The notes beneath the pieces are model-generated. The model was not told the DNA's origin. It did no database searches and saw only the letters and a list, made by a program, of their open reading frames with translations. This document shows positions 41,784 to 50,179 of a DNA stretch of 64,000 bases, in pieces. A program made the translations under genes and the position numbers. Source of the stretch: VXMO01 sp965205915 (lineage in GTDB: Bacteria; Chloroflexota; Dehalococcoidia; UBA6926); contig OZ242191.1 of the NCBI GenBank assembly GCA_965205915.1, positions 1,550,001-1,614,000 of the forward strand, written 5' to 3'. Each line of letters starts with the position of its first letter. Position 1 is the first letter of the stretch.

Positions 41784-42713
41784 CTAACTGAAACGGCCCG
41801 TGATATAGTCCTCCGTCGTCTTCTCTGTAGGGTTCGTGAATATCTCTGATGTAGGCCCGTATTCTACAAGCATCCCGGCCCGATCCTCCCCCATGTGCAT
41901 GAACGCGGTCATCTCAGATACACGCGCCGCCTGCTGCATGTTGTGCGTGACGACGAGGATCGTATACTCGTGCCCCAATTCCTGCATCAACTCCTCGATG
42001 CGGAGAGTGGATGCGGGATCAAGCGCGGAGCATGGCTCATCCATCAGGATCACGTCAGGCTCCACCGCCAGCGTACGCGCGATGCACAACCGCTGCTGCT
42101 GCCCGCCGGAGAGCTCATGCCCTTGCTGCTTCAGCTTGTCCTTCACCTCGTCCCACAGCGCCGCCCGCGTCAGGCACCGCTCGACAATCTCATCGAGTGC
42201 TGCGCGCTTCCTGATACCGCGTCGCCGCGGGCCGTACGTGATGTTCTCATATATCGACATCGGAAGCGGGTTGGGACGCTGGAAGACCATCCCGACGGCG
42301 CGCCGCAGTTCCGTCACGTCAAGACGACGGTCATATATTGGCACACCGCTCATTTCAACGTTGCCTTCAACCCGCGCGCCCGGGATCAGATCGTTCATCC
42401 GATTGAAGCTGCGCAGGAAAGAACTCTTGCCGCAACCGGACGCGCCGATAATGGCCGTCACCGTTCGCTCCGGAATCTCCACGGAGACATCACGCAGCGC
42501 GCGAAACTCACCGTAGTACAACGACATATTCTCCGTGCGCAACGAAATAGGCCGCTCTGTTGCGGCTATCCTGTCCGTCGCCTGTTCCACCCTCATCGCA
42601 TTGTCCGGTCTGCTCGCGCCGTTCCGGTCTCTCCTTGCGTCCGCTACGGTAGTCATGATTGTAGCCTGACTCGGCTGATTTGCACCGACGCCGGTCCGTT
42701 CCTTTTCAACCAT
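41784..42713 (-). CDS. pstB: phosphate ABC transporter ATP-binding protein PstB, second copy
   Basis: A 309-residue ABC ATPase of the phosphate importer. An extra N-terminal stretch of about 60 residues precedes the usual start (ENMSLYYGEFRALRDVSVEI). Walker A GASGCGKSS, signature ELSGGQQQR, Walker B VILMDEPCSALDP and the H-loop VVTHNMQQAARV are intact. AGAGG precedes ATG 42713. It lies 18 nt after the first pstB gene. Two pstB copies may give alternative transporters (inference). Confidence 0.95.
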   Translation of the reverse strand: MVEKERTGVGANQPSQATIMTTVADARRDRNGASRPDNAMRVEQATDRIAATERPISLRTENMSLYYGEFRALRDVSVEIPERTVTAIIGASGCGKSSFLRSFNRMNDLIPGARVEGNVEMSGVPIYDRRLDVTELRRAVGMVFQRPNPLPMSIYENITYGPRRRGIRKRAALDEIVERCLTRAALWDEVKDKLKQQGHELSGGQQQRLCIARTLAVEPDVILMDEPCSALDPASTLRIEELMQELGHEYTILVVTHNMQQAARVSEMTAFMHMGEDRAGMLVEYGPTSEIFTNPTEKTTEDYITGRFS

Positions 42714-42731
42714 CACCTAATCCTCTTCCGC

Positions 42732-43520
42732 CTAACCGAACCGTCCGGTGATATAGTCCTCCGTCGCCCGTTCCCTGGGCGTTGAAAAAACCTCACCCGT
42801 CTCGCCGAACTCCACCACATACCCCGAGCGTTCATCGTCGACCGTCAGGAACGCCGTGTAATCAGACACGCGGGCCGCCTGTTGCATGTTATGTGTGACC
42901 AGCACGATGGTGTAATTCGGCGCAAGCTCCCGCATCAGATCCTCGATGGCGAGCGTTGCGATGGGATCAAGCGCCGAGCACGGCTCATCCATCAGGATAA
43001 CCTCCGGGTCCAGCGCCAGCGCCCGCGCGATGCAAAGCCGCTGCTGCTGTCCGCCGGAGAGCTTGTATGCCGACTCCTTGAGACGGCCCTTCACCTCATC
43101 CCACAGCGACGCCTGCCGCAAGCTACGTTCGACAAGAGCGTCCATATCCCCCTTGAACCCGGCGATCTTCGGCCCAAACGCGACGTTGTCATAGATCGAC
43201 TTTGGGAACGGATTGGGCTTCTGAAAGACCATCCCGATTCGGAAGCGAATCTCCGTGGGGTCCGCCTCCGGCGCGTAAATATTGTCCCCATGGAACAGCA
43301 CCTCGCCATCGACACGTGCCGACCGGATCAGGTCGTTCATCCTGTTGAGGCACCGCAGCAAAGTGCTCTTGCCGCAGCCGGAGGGCCCAATGAACGCCGT
43401 GATCTTGCGCGGCGGAATATCCAGGTTCACATCCTTGAGCGCCTGAAAGTTCCCGTAGTAGAGATTCAGCCCGCGAACGGACAGGACAGCGCGCGCGGAT
43501 ACAGCTGTTGAAGTTGTCAT
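42732..43520 (-). CDS. pstB: phosphate ABC transporter ATP-binding protein PstB, first copy
   Basis: A 262-residue ABC ATPase with Walker A GPSGCGKST, signature KLSGGQQQR, Walker B VILMDEPCSALDP and H-loop VTHNMQQAARV, the standard PstB length. GGAGAG lies before ATG 43520. It directly follows pstA. It is well diverged from the second copy over most of its length, so the duplication is not recent. Confidence 0.96.
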   Translation of the reverse strand: MTTSTAVSARAVLSVRGLNLYYGNFQALKDVNLDIPPRKITAFIGPSGCGKSTLLRCLNRMNDLIRSARVDGEVLFHGDNIYAPEADPTEIRFRIGMVFQKPNPFPKSIYDNVAFGPKIAGFKGDMDALVERSLRQASLWDEVKGRLKESAYKLSGGQQQRLCIARALALDPEVILMDEPCSALDPIATLAIEDLMRELAPNYTIVLVTHNMQQAARVSDYTAFLTVDDERSGYVVEFGETGEVFSTPRERATEDYITGRFG

Positions 43521-43536
43521 TAACTCGCTCTCTCCG

Positions 43537-44445
43537 TTATTCCTCTGACCGCCGCTGGAACCGGTCCCGCAGCAGGATTGCCACCGAGTTCATGCTCAGC
43601 AACACAAGCAGCAGGATGATGATCGCCGCCGCCGTCACATGCTGCCAATCCGCCTGCGGGCGTGACACCCAGTTGAAAATCTGAATAGGCAACACGGTGA
43701 ATCGCTCGAACGGGTGCCCTGGCGTAAACGTCACAAAGACGAGGCCGGAGATGGCAAGGAGCGGCGCAGCCTCCCCAATCGCGCGCGACATCGCAAGAAT
43801 CGTCCCCGTCAAAATCCCTGGCAACGCCGAGGGCAGGATGACGTGCCTCACCGTCTGCCAACGCGTCGCCCCCAGTGCCAGCGAACCCTGCCGATAGCTG
43901 TCCGGCACGGCCCGTATCGCTTCCCGTCCCGCCACGATCAGCAGCGGCAGCACCAGCAGCGTCACCGTCAAAGCGCCGGCGATGATGACACGACCCATGC
44001 CCAGCAAGAACACAAAGACTGCCAGGCCGAGCAGACCATAGACGATGGACGGCACGCCCGCCTGGTTGGAGATATTCACCTCGATCAGCTGTGTGAGCCG
44101 GTTGCGTGGCGCGTATTCCTCCAGATAGATCGCCGTCGCCGTTCCGATGGGGAACGTGAACAGTGCTGTCAGGCCCCCAATCCACAGCGTGCCAAAGAGC
44201 GCGGAGCGTATCCCCGCGTCCTCCGGCCGCCGAGACGGATAGGTCGACAAAAAGTCCCAATCCAGCCACGGCAGCCCGTCGATCAGAACGTCGATAATCA
44301 GCGTCGCCAGCGTCGCGAGCCCGATAAACGTCGATCCAAGGAACACCACGACCGCTACATTCCCAAGCAGCCTCCGCCCGCGCAGGCTTCTGTGGAACTG
44401 CTCCGCGCTAACACTGCGGACCTCGTTTGTACGGGTGGTATTCAT
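43537..44445 (-). CDS. pstA: phosphate ABC transporter permease PstA
   Basis: A 302-residue inner-membrane permease of the BPD_transp_1 type with about six spans. The EAA-loop motif that contacts the ATPase is present (SLALGATRWQTVRHVILPSA). The PstA-specific start (LATLATLIIDVLIDGLPWLDWDFL) is clear. It lies 16 nt before the first pstB gene and 12 nt after pstC. Confidence 0.96.
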   Translation of the reverse strand: MNTTRTNEVRSVSAEQFHRSLRGRRLLGNVAVVVFLGSTFIGLATLATLIIDVLIDGLPWLDWDFLSTYPSRRPEDAGIRSALFGTLWIGGLTALFTFPIGTATAIYLEEYAPRNRLTQLIEVNISNQAGVPSIVYGLLGLAVFVFLLGMGRVIIAGALTVTLLVLPLLIVAGREAIRAVPDSYRQGSLALGATRWQTVRHVILPSALPGILTGTILAMSRAIGEAAPLLAISGLVFVTFTPGHPFERFTVLPIQIFNWVSRPQADWQHVTAAAIIILLLVLLSMNSVAILLRDRFQRRSEE

Positions 44446-44457
44446 GTGCCGTCGCCC

Positions 44458-45411
44458 CTAGTACGCCTGCCGCCAGCGCCGGACCACCCACTGCCCAAGG
44501 ATGTTCATCACCAACGTCATCACAAAGAGCAGCAAGCCAACTGCGAAGATCGTGTAGTAAATAGTTGTCCCCTGCGGCGTCTCCCCAAAGCCCACCTGTA
44601 CGATGTACGACGTCATCGTTTGGATGCTCTCGCGTGGGTCGATCGTCAGGCGTGGTGTCGCGCCCGCCGCAATCGTCACCAGCATCGTCTCCCCGATCGC
44701 CCGCGACAGTCCGAGTATCAGCGCCGCCACGATGCCGGAGAGCGCCGCCGGAGTCACCACACGCGTCGCAACCTCAAACTTCGTCGCCCCCAGTGCATAC
44801 GCCGCCTCACGCAGTGAGCGAGGCACCGCCAGCATCGCGTCCTCCGTTAGCGAGGACACAATCGGAATGATCATCACGCCCATCACAAGGCCCGCGCTCA
44901 ACGCGTTGAAGATGATCATGTCCGGGAACAAATACTCCTGGAGTAGAGGCGTGACGAACGTCAACGCGAAATAGCCGTACACGACCGTCGGGATACCGGC
45001 GAGGATTTCCAGCATCGGCTTGATGATTCGGCGGACCCGATCCGGCGCGTATTCGCTCAAAAAGATAGCGGTGAAGATTCCTACGGGCCCTGCAACCAGG
45101 ATGGCGATAGCGGCAACCAGCACCGTGCCGGCCACCAGCGGCAGTACACCAAAGAACGCTGGCACAAACCGGGGAGTCCATTTCGTTCCCGTTAAGAACT
45201 CCCATGGAGAGACTTCCGTAAAGAACCGGAAGCTCTCCGTGAGAAGGATGAAGATAATTGCTAGCGTCGTCGCGACGGAGATGACCGTCGCTCCGAGTAG
45301 AAGGGCGTGGATTGCCGTTTCGGTGCCGCGCTCTGCGCGTGACCCGGATAGCAGCCGCTTCTCCAGATCCTCCTTCGAGACGCGAGGCGCGCCAAATGAA
45401 GCTTCAGCCAA
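44458..45411 (-). CDS. pstC: phosphate ABC transporter permease PstC
   Basis: A permease partner of PstA, 317 residues from the TTG at 45411, which is preceded by GAAGGGA; a GTG at 45471 is the longest alternative but has no ribosome-binding site. Spans and the EAA loop (AYALGATKFEVATRVVTPAA) are clear, and the PstC region SPWEFLTGTKWTPRF is present. A 234-294 nt gap with palindromic repeats separates it from pstS. Confidence 0.93.
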   Translation of the reverse strand: MAEASFGAPRVSKEDLEKRLLSGSRAERGTETAIHALLLGATVISVATTLAIIFILLTESFRFFTEVSPWEFLTGTKWTPRFVPAFFGVLPLVAGTVLVAAIAILVAGPVGIFTAIFLSEYAPDRVRRIIKPMLEILAGIPTVVYGYFALTFVTPLLQEYLFPDMIIFNALSAGLVMGVMIIPIVSSLTEDAMLAVPRSLREAAYALGATKFEVATRVVTPAALSGIVAALILGLSRAIGETMLVTIAAGATPRLTIDPRESIQTMTSYIVQVGFGETPQGTTIYYTIFAVGLLLFVMTLVMNILGQWVVRRWRQAY

Positions 45412-45503
45412 AGATCCGTCCCTTCCCCAAGGCCCCCAATAGGCCCCTAAGAAGTAGAATGCCCCACGCACATTAAGCGGAAGTTAACAACCCCCCCCCA
45501 ACC

Positions 45504-45612
45504 CGTCATTCCGGTGAAGGCCGGAGGCCGGAATCCACCCCGCGTTTCCCAGCCAAACCCAGTACCGCCAACCATCCCTATTTGCCTGTCATTCCGAGCG
45601 CAGCGAGGAATC
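45504..45612. repeat. two palindromic repeats between pstS and pstC
   Basis: One copy of the CGTCATTCCGG family (45504-45536, with a duplicated GGCCGGA arm) and one copy of TGTCATTCCGAGCGCAGCG (45587-45612), the element also at 3539 and 5548. Repeats here may stabilise or attenuate the polycistronic mRNA after pstS, as is common for binding-protein genes. Confidence 0.7.
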
Positions 45613-45705
45613 AAAAGCCTCAATTGCGCCATCCCACCTCCAAACGCCAACCTACAGAAATCCCCTCCCTCCCCTGAAGGAGAAGGGGGCAGGGGGGGGG
45701 CTGCG

Positions 45706-46671
45706 CTACTCCCCCGCGTATGCCTCAGCGACCTTACCCATCTCCTCGCTGTAGTTCAGAAGTGGCGTGTACCCAACCTCCGCCGCCAGCTCCGGCGCCT
45801 TGTCCAGGTAGAAGTCCACGAATGCCTTCAACTCCGGCTGCGCCCGCAGCTTGTTGGCGTCCACGTAGATGAAGATCGGGCGAGTAAGCGGCGCGTACGT
45901 GCCGTTCGCCACGGTCTCATCGCTCGGAGCGACGCAGCCATTGCCGCCGTCAACCGCAACAAGCTTCAGCGCTTCGCTGTTCTCCGTGTAGTAGGCGAAT
46001 CCAAAGTAGCCCAGAGAGTTTCTGTCGCCGCCGATCCCGCGTACCAGCACGTTGTCATCCGATGCTGCCACGTAGTTGGAGCGCGACACGCCCTCGTCGC
46101 CGTTCACTATGTCCGTGAAGTAGTCGAACGTGCCGGACTCCGTATCCGGGCCGTACAGATTTATCTCATCATTCGGGAATCCGGCGCGCACATCGTCCCA
46201 CGAATCCACCGTGCTATCCGGCTTCCAGATATCGTTCAACTCAGCCACAGTCAGGCAATCGACGAAGCTGTTACTCGGATGCGCCATGATCGCCAGCCCG
46301 TCGAGCGCAACCGTCAGTTCGATGTACTCGATCCCGTTCTCCGCCGCAACCTCAGCCTCAGAGTCCTTTATTGGCCGCGATGCATCCGAAATCTCGGTCT
46401 CGCCAGCCGTAAAGCGCTTGAACCCGCCGCCCGTCCCTGAGATCCCCACATTGACGCGGACATCGGAGTATTCCAGGCCGAAGTCCTCAGCCACTGCCTC
46501 TGAAATCGGCGCAACCGTGCTCGAACCGTCAATCTCGATGGTGCCCGAAAGGTCCATCATGTCGCCGGAATTGGTCGGATCATCCCCTCCACATGCCGCC
46601 CCCCCAAGCGCGACCATCAATCCAAGCATGCCGACAAACACCAGCCGACGCCACGTCTTACCTAACTGCAT
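45706..46671 (-). CDS. pstS: phosphate-binding lipoprotein PstS
   Basis: A 321-residue periplasmic-type phosphate-binding protein anchored as a lipoprotein (MQLGKTWRRLVFVGMLG start, lipobox GAAC). Phosphate-binding signatures: IDGSSTVAPI, GISGTGGGF, ISDASRPI and DTESGTFDYF. ATG 46671 is chosen because AGAGGAGG precedes it; the frame extends 20 codons upstream without a ribosome-binding site. It is first in pstSCAB1B2-phoU and lies behind a PHO-box-like repeat. Confidence 0.95.
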   Translation of the reverse strand: MQLGKTWRRLVFVGMLGLMVALGGAACGGDDPTNSGDMMDLSGTIEIDGSSTVAPISEAVAEDFGLEYSDVRVNVGISGTGGGFKRFTAGETEISDASRPIKDSEAEVAAENGIEYIELTVALDGLAIMAHPSNSFVDCLTVAELNDIWKPDSTVDSWDDVRAGFPNDEINLYGPDTESGTFDYFTDIVNGDEGVSRSNYVAASDDNVLVRGIGGDRNSLGYFGFAYYTENSEALKLVAVDGGNGCVAPSDETVANGTYAPLTRPIFIYVDANKLRAQPELKAFVDFYLDKAPELAAEVGYTPLLNYSEEMGKVAEAYAGE

Positions 46672-46735
46672 CGTTCCTCCTCTTATCTCTGCAATGTGAT
46701 GCGCCCAGCCCTCAAAACCGAGCGTAGGCAAGCGA

Positions 46736-46774
46736 GGTTAAAGACGAAACAACAGCCCGTTAACACCCCGTTAA
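46736..46774 (-). promoter_or_regulatory. PHO-box-like direct repeat upstream of pstS
   Basis: On the minus strand TTAACG-N5-TTAACG (46774 to 46758) recurs at an exact 11-nt period. Two periods further, in phase, is TTAACC (46741-46736). This matches the spacing of PhoP/PhoB boxes, especially the TT(A/C/T)ACA-N5 repeats bound by PhoP of Gram-positive bacteria. It is centred about 85 nt upstream of the pstS start, as expected for phosphate-starvation control. Confidence 0.65.
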
Positions 46775-46797
46775 GGCATCCCCGCGAACCGGGAAAA

Positions 46798-49611
46798 CTA
46801 ACCCATCGCCCCCCAGGACGGCCCGGACTTTACATCGACAACCAGCGGAACATCCAACGTGGGCATCACCGACGGCATCACCTCATCAACGATGGCCGTC
46901 AAAGCGTCGCGTTCCTCTTCCGGCGCCTCGAACAACAACTCGTCGTGAATCTGCAACAGCATCAGCGTCCGCATCCCCGACTCATCAAGTCGTTCCTGCA
47001 TCCGCAGCATCGCCAGCTTAATGATCTCAGCCGCAGTCCCCTGCACGGGCATATTGATCGCCATCCGCTCCGCCTCTGCGCGCACGTTGTGATCGGACGC
47101 GGTGATTTCGGGCATGTAGCGGCGGCGGCCAAGCAGCGTCTGAACGTAACCGTTCTCCCGTGCCCCCTCAATAGTCTTATCCATATAGTCCCGCACCATC
47201 GGGAACCGTTCAAAATACGCCGTGATGAACGCGTCCGCCTCCTTGCGCTCAATCTCCAGCCGCGTAGAGAGACCAAACGCGCCCATCCCGTACACAATCC
47301 CGAAGTTCACGGCCTTGGCGACCCGCCGATGCTCGGATGTAACATCGTCCGGCGCAATCCCCAGCACCTGTGATGCCGTCGATGAGTGAATATCCTCCCC
47401 CGCGTTGAATGCGCTCTTGAGCCCCGCATCGTCAGATAGGTGTGCAAGCACCCGCAGTTCCACCTGCGAATAGTCCGCCGACACCAGCGTCGCCCCGTCG
47501 CCTGCGATGAACGCCTCTCGGATCCGCCGCCCGGACTCCGTCCTTACCGGGATGTTCTGCAGATTCGGGTCCTGCGACGCAATGCGCCCGGTCACGGACC
47601 CCGTTTGATTGAAACTCGTGTGGATACGGCCGGTGCCCGTATAGACCTCCTTGGGCAGCGAGTCGACATACGTGGAAACGAGCTTGGAAAGTTCACGGTA
47701 TTCGAGGATTCGCTCGACGATGTGCCCGTGCTGCTCCGCGTTCTTGACCAGCCACTCAAGAACGGAGGCGTCAGTCGAATAGCCCGTCTGTGTTCGCCGC
47801 CGTGTGGGCAGTCCCAGCCGCTCAAACAAGACCTCTCCTAGTTGCTTGGGTGAATTAAGGTTAAAGACGAGCGGCTCATCCATGCCGGCCCCAGCTCCCG
47901 CCTCGTCGTAGATCTCCTGCGTCATCTGATCGAGATTCTTGTGCATCTCCACCGACATCCGCGCCAACAAGTCCTTATCGAGTTGAACACCGTTCCGCTC
48001 CATCCGCGAAAGAACCGGCGCAAGGGTCATCTCAACACCCTCAAAAAGCCCCTCAGTTCCCTGTTCTTTGAGGATTGGCGCCCATGACTCCTTCATACGC
48101 AGAACGTAGTCCGCCGCCGAGCACGCGTACCGCATTGCCGTTTCGCCGCCCAGCGCATGGAACGGAATAGCCTTAGCCCCCGTCCCCAGCAGTTCGCCCA
48201 GCGTCGGCAACTCCTGCCCGAACTCTGACAGCGCCAGCTGAGACAGCACGGTCGAGGGCTTTCCAAGCATATGAGCCGCAACGGACGTGTCCCAGATTGG
48301 ATTGCTTACGTCGATTCCCCCGTTTGCAAGCGGCGGCAACACTTCTCTCGCCACATGCGCCACGAGTACTCTCGGCGCTCCCTCCGGCCCATCTTCTGCC
48401 AGGAATCGCCCCAACAGCCCCAGCATCTCGCCGCCCGTTGCCAGGGGCATTCCAAGCCCCTCCTCCATCAGCGGAATATATGCTGCCTGCCCGGATGCCC
48501 ACGACAGCGCGATTCCGGCAGCAACGCCTTCCATAATGCCTGGCGCCGTCCTCGGCGCAACGATGGCCACATGCGGCGCTTGCGTGATCTCGGCCAACAA
48601 CGCATCCAACTCCTGCGGCGTCGCGACAGTCCGATATGACGTATCGACATCCACGGGCGCAGTCAGAGGCGCAGCCGACTCCTCCCCCGCGTCCCCAATA
48701 TCCGGAATCCGATTGATAAGCGACGTAAACTCCATCTCCCGGAAGAACTCAACCAGCCGCCCACGATCAAGTCTCTCCGTCCACTGAAATTCATCAAGAG
48801 TGAAAGGGATATCCAGGTCAGTCACGATCCGCGTCAACTCCAGCCCCTGCGTCGCCGCATCACGCCCGTCGATTAGCCGCTGCCGCACCCGTACCGGCGT
48901 CACGTCCTCGATGTGTTCATATAGGTCGCCGACCGTCCCGTACTCCTGCAACAGCGTCGTCGCCGTCTTTGCCCCAACTCCGGCCACACCCGGGATGTTG
49001 TCAGACGGATCGCCCTGCAACGCCTTCAGATCGGGAATCTGCTCCGGCGTGAGGCCGTACTTCTCCTTAACGGCGTCAGGGTCAAACAGCGACTCATTAC
49101 GCGCCCCACGTTGATAAAGGACGCTGACCGTCGGCGAAACGAGCTGCATCGTGTCCTGATCCCCGGTGACGATGATTGTCCGCAGCCCGCGCTCCGTCGC
49201 CCTCTTGGAAAAGTGGCCCAGAACGTCATCCGCCTCGAAGCCCTGCAACTCGACGATCGGCAGCCCGATCGTCTCCACGGCCTCCCTTATGCGCCCAAAC
49301 TGCGAGCGCATCTCATCCGGCATGTGTGGCCGCTGAGCCTTGTACTCCACATACATCTCATGGCGGAATGTCGGGCCGGACATATCAAACGCCACTGCGG
49401 CATACGCGGGTCGCATCTGCCCCAACACCTTAAGGAGAGAGGCGGACACGCCGAACACCGCGTTCGTCGCCTCTCCTGAATGTGAGACGGACAAGTGTTG
49501 GATGGCGTGGAACGCCCGATGAAACATCGCGTGCCCGTCAAACAGCACCACGAGACCCTCATCGATGCCCCGACTTGAGCCACGTAGTCTTGACGTCGCG
49601 GACTGTGTCAT
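46798..49611 (-). CDS. polA: DNA polymerase I
   Basis: A 937-residue DNA polymerase I for repair and Okazaki-fragment processing. The N-terminal 5' nuclease is intact (VVLFDGHAMFHRAFHA, EADDVLG, TGDQDTMQLV, GDPSDNIPGVAGVGAKTA). The middle 3'-5' exonuclease-like domain lacks the catalytic acidic residues: the expected FDTET motif reads AIVAPRTAP, so proofreading is probably absent. The polymerase domain has motif A SADYSQVELRVLAH, motif B RRVAKAVNFGIVYGM and motif C LQIHDELLFE. Loss of proofreading is common in this family (for example Taq). Confidence 0.97.
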   Translation of the reverse strand: MTQSATSRLRGSSRGIDEGLVVLFDGHAMFHRAFHAIQHLSVSHSGEATNAVFGVSASLLKVLGQMRPAYAAVAFDMSGPTFRHEMYVEYKAQRPHMPDEMRSQFGRIREAVETIGLPIVELQGFEADDVLGHFSKRATERGLRTIIVTGDQDTMQLVSPTVSVLYQRGARNESLFDPDAVKEKYGLTPEQIPDLKALQGDPSDNIPGVAGVGAKTATTLLQEYGTVGDLYEHIEDVTPVRVRQRLIDGRDAATQGLELTRIVTDLDIPFTLDEFQWTERLDRGRLVEFFREMEFTSLINRIPDIGDAGEESAAPLTAPVDVDTSYRTVATPQELDALLAEITQAPHVAIVAPRTAPGIMEGVAAGIALSWASGQAAYIPLMEEGLGMPLATGGEMLGLLGRFLAEDGPEGAPRVLVAHVAREVLPPLANGGIDVSNPIWDTSVAAHMLGKPSTVLSQLALSEFGQELPTLGELLGTGAKAIPFHALGGETAMRYACSAADYVLRMKESWAPILKEQGTEGLFEGVEMTLAPVLSRMERNGVQLDKDLLARMSVEMHKNLDQMTQEIYDEAGAGAGMDEPLVFNLNSPKQLGEVLFERLGLPTRRRTQTGYSTDASVLEWLVKNAEQHGHIVERILEYRELSKLVSTYVDSLPKEVYTGTGRIHTSFNQTGSVTGRIASQDPNLQNIPVRTESGRRIREAFIAGDGATLVSADYSQVELRVLAHLSDDAGLKSAFNAGEDIHSSTASQVLGIAPDDVTSEHRRVAKAVNFGIVYGMGAFGLSTRLEIERKEADAFITAYFERFPMVRDYMDKTIEGARENGYVQTLLGRRRYMPEITASDHNVRAEAERMAINMPVQGTAAEIIKLAMLRMQERLDESGMRTLMLLQIHDELLFEAPEEERDALTAIVDEVMPSVMPTLDVPLVVDVKSGPSWGAMG

Positions 49612-49642
49612 ACCGCCGTGCGTTTCTCTACCACCACATGGC

Positions 49643-50038
49643 CTATGGCGCCGGCGCCTCTGCTCGATCCTCCGGCAACATCCACGCCCTCAGCGCCAGT
49701 ACGCGTGAACGTGCCTCATGCAGTTCTCCCAACGCCGCAATGATCTCTCGCGCGTCGGGCCAGCCCAACAAGTTGATCTCCCTGCGGAATGGATGTGTCG
49801 TGATATGCAGCGGCAAGAGTCCTGCCGTCGCTTCATGAAGCGGGGCCACAGTCAAGGGATTCTCCCCTAGTTCCTGGCTGAAACGACCAAGCTGCTCCGC
49901 AAGACCGCTCACCCGTTCCTCGGCCTCCCGCAATTCGGTCACAGCCGGCGCATACCGTTCCAGGGGCGTCATTGTTTCGCCCCCGCCTCTCAGGATGCGG
50001 CTCTCATCCGACTGTACAGGTTCACGTCTCTGCATCAT
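49643..50038 (-). CDS. conserved-looking hypothetical protein
   Basis: A 131-residue mostly helical protein without a signal or membrane span: MMQRREPVQSDESRI, a heptad-like helix (ELREAEERVSGLAEQLGRFS), and a terminal helix (ALGELHEARSRVLALRAWM). ATG 50038 is preceded by GAGG; a later ATG (MTPLERYAPAV) is also possible. I do not recognise a family. It lies 31 nt upstream of polA on the same strand and could be co-transcribed with it. Confidence 0.6.
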   Translation of the reverse strand: MMQRREPVQSDESRILRGGGETMTPLERYAPAVTELREAEERVSGLAEQLGRFSQELGENPLTVAPLHEATAGLLPLHITTHPFRREINLLGWPDAREIIAALGELHEARSRVLALRAWMLPEDRAEAPAP

Positions 50039-50100
50039 GGGTACCTCACAAGAGTAGCGCACAGCCATCGGGCGTGTGCGCCGCGCAAAGGGTCATGCTG

Positions 50101-50128
50101 TTGACGCTGAAATCTGTTGCCCCATAAT
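50101..50128 (+). promoter_or_regulatory. promoter of the first peptide-binding gene in the array
   Basis: TTGACG at 50101-50106, a 16-nt spacer and CATAAT at 50123-50128. It has the same -35/-10 architecture as the later genes of the array but lacks the CTAGGG dyad upstream. Confidence 0.6.
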
Positions 50129-50179
50129 CAAACGGTAAGTGCGATTCCGTCACCAGAAATCACTCCACGGGCGAGGCAC

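Noticed and set aside
43520..44269. 249-codon Gly/Ala-rich frame overlapping pstA on the same strand
   Set aside because: It is an alternative frame of the well-supported pstA gene.
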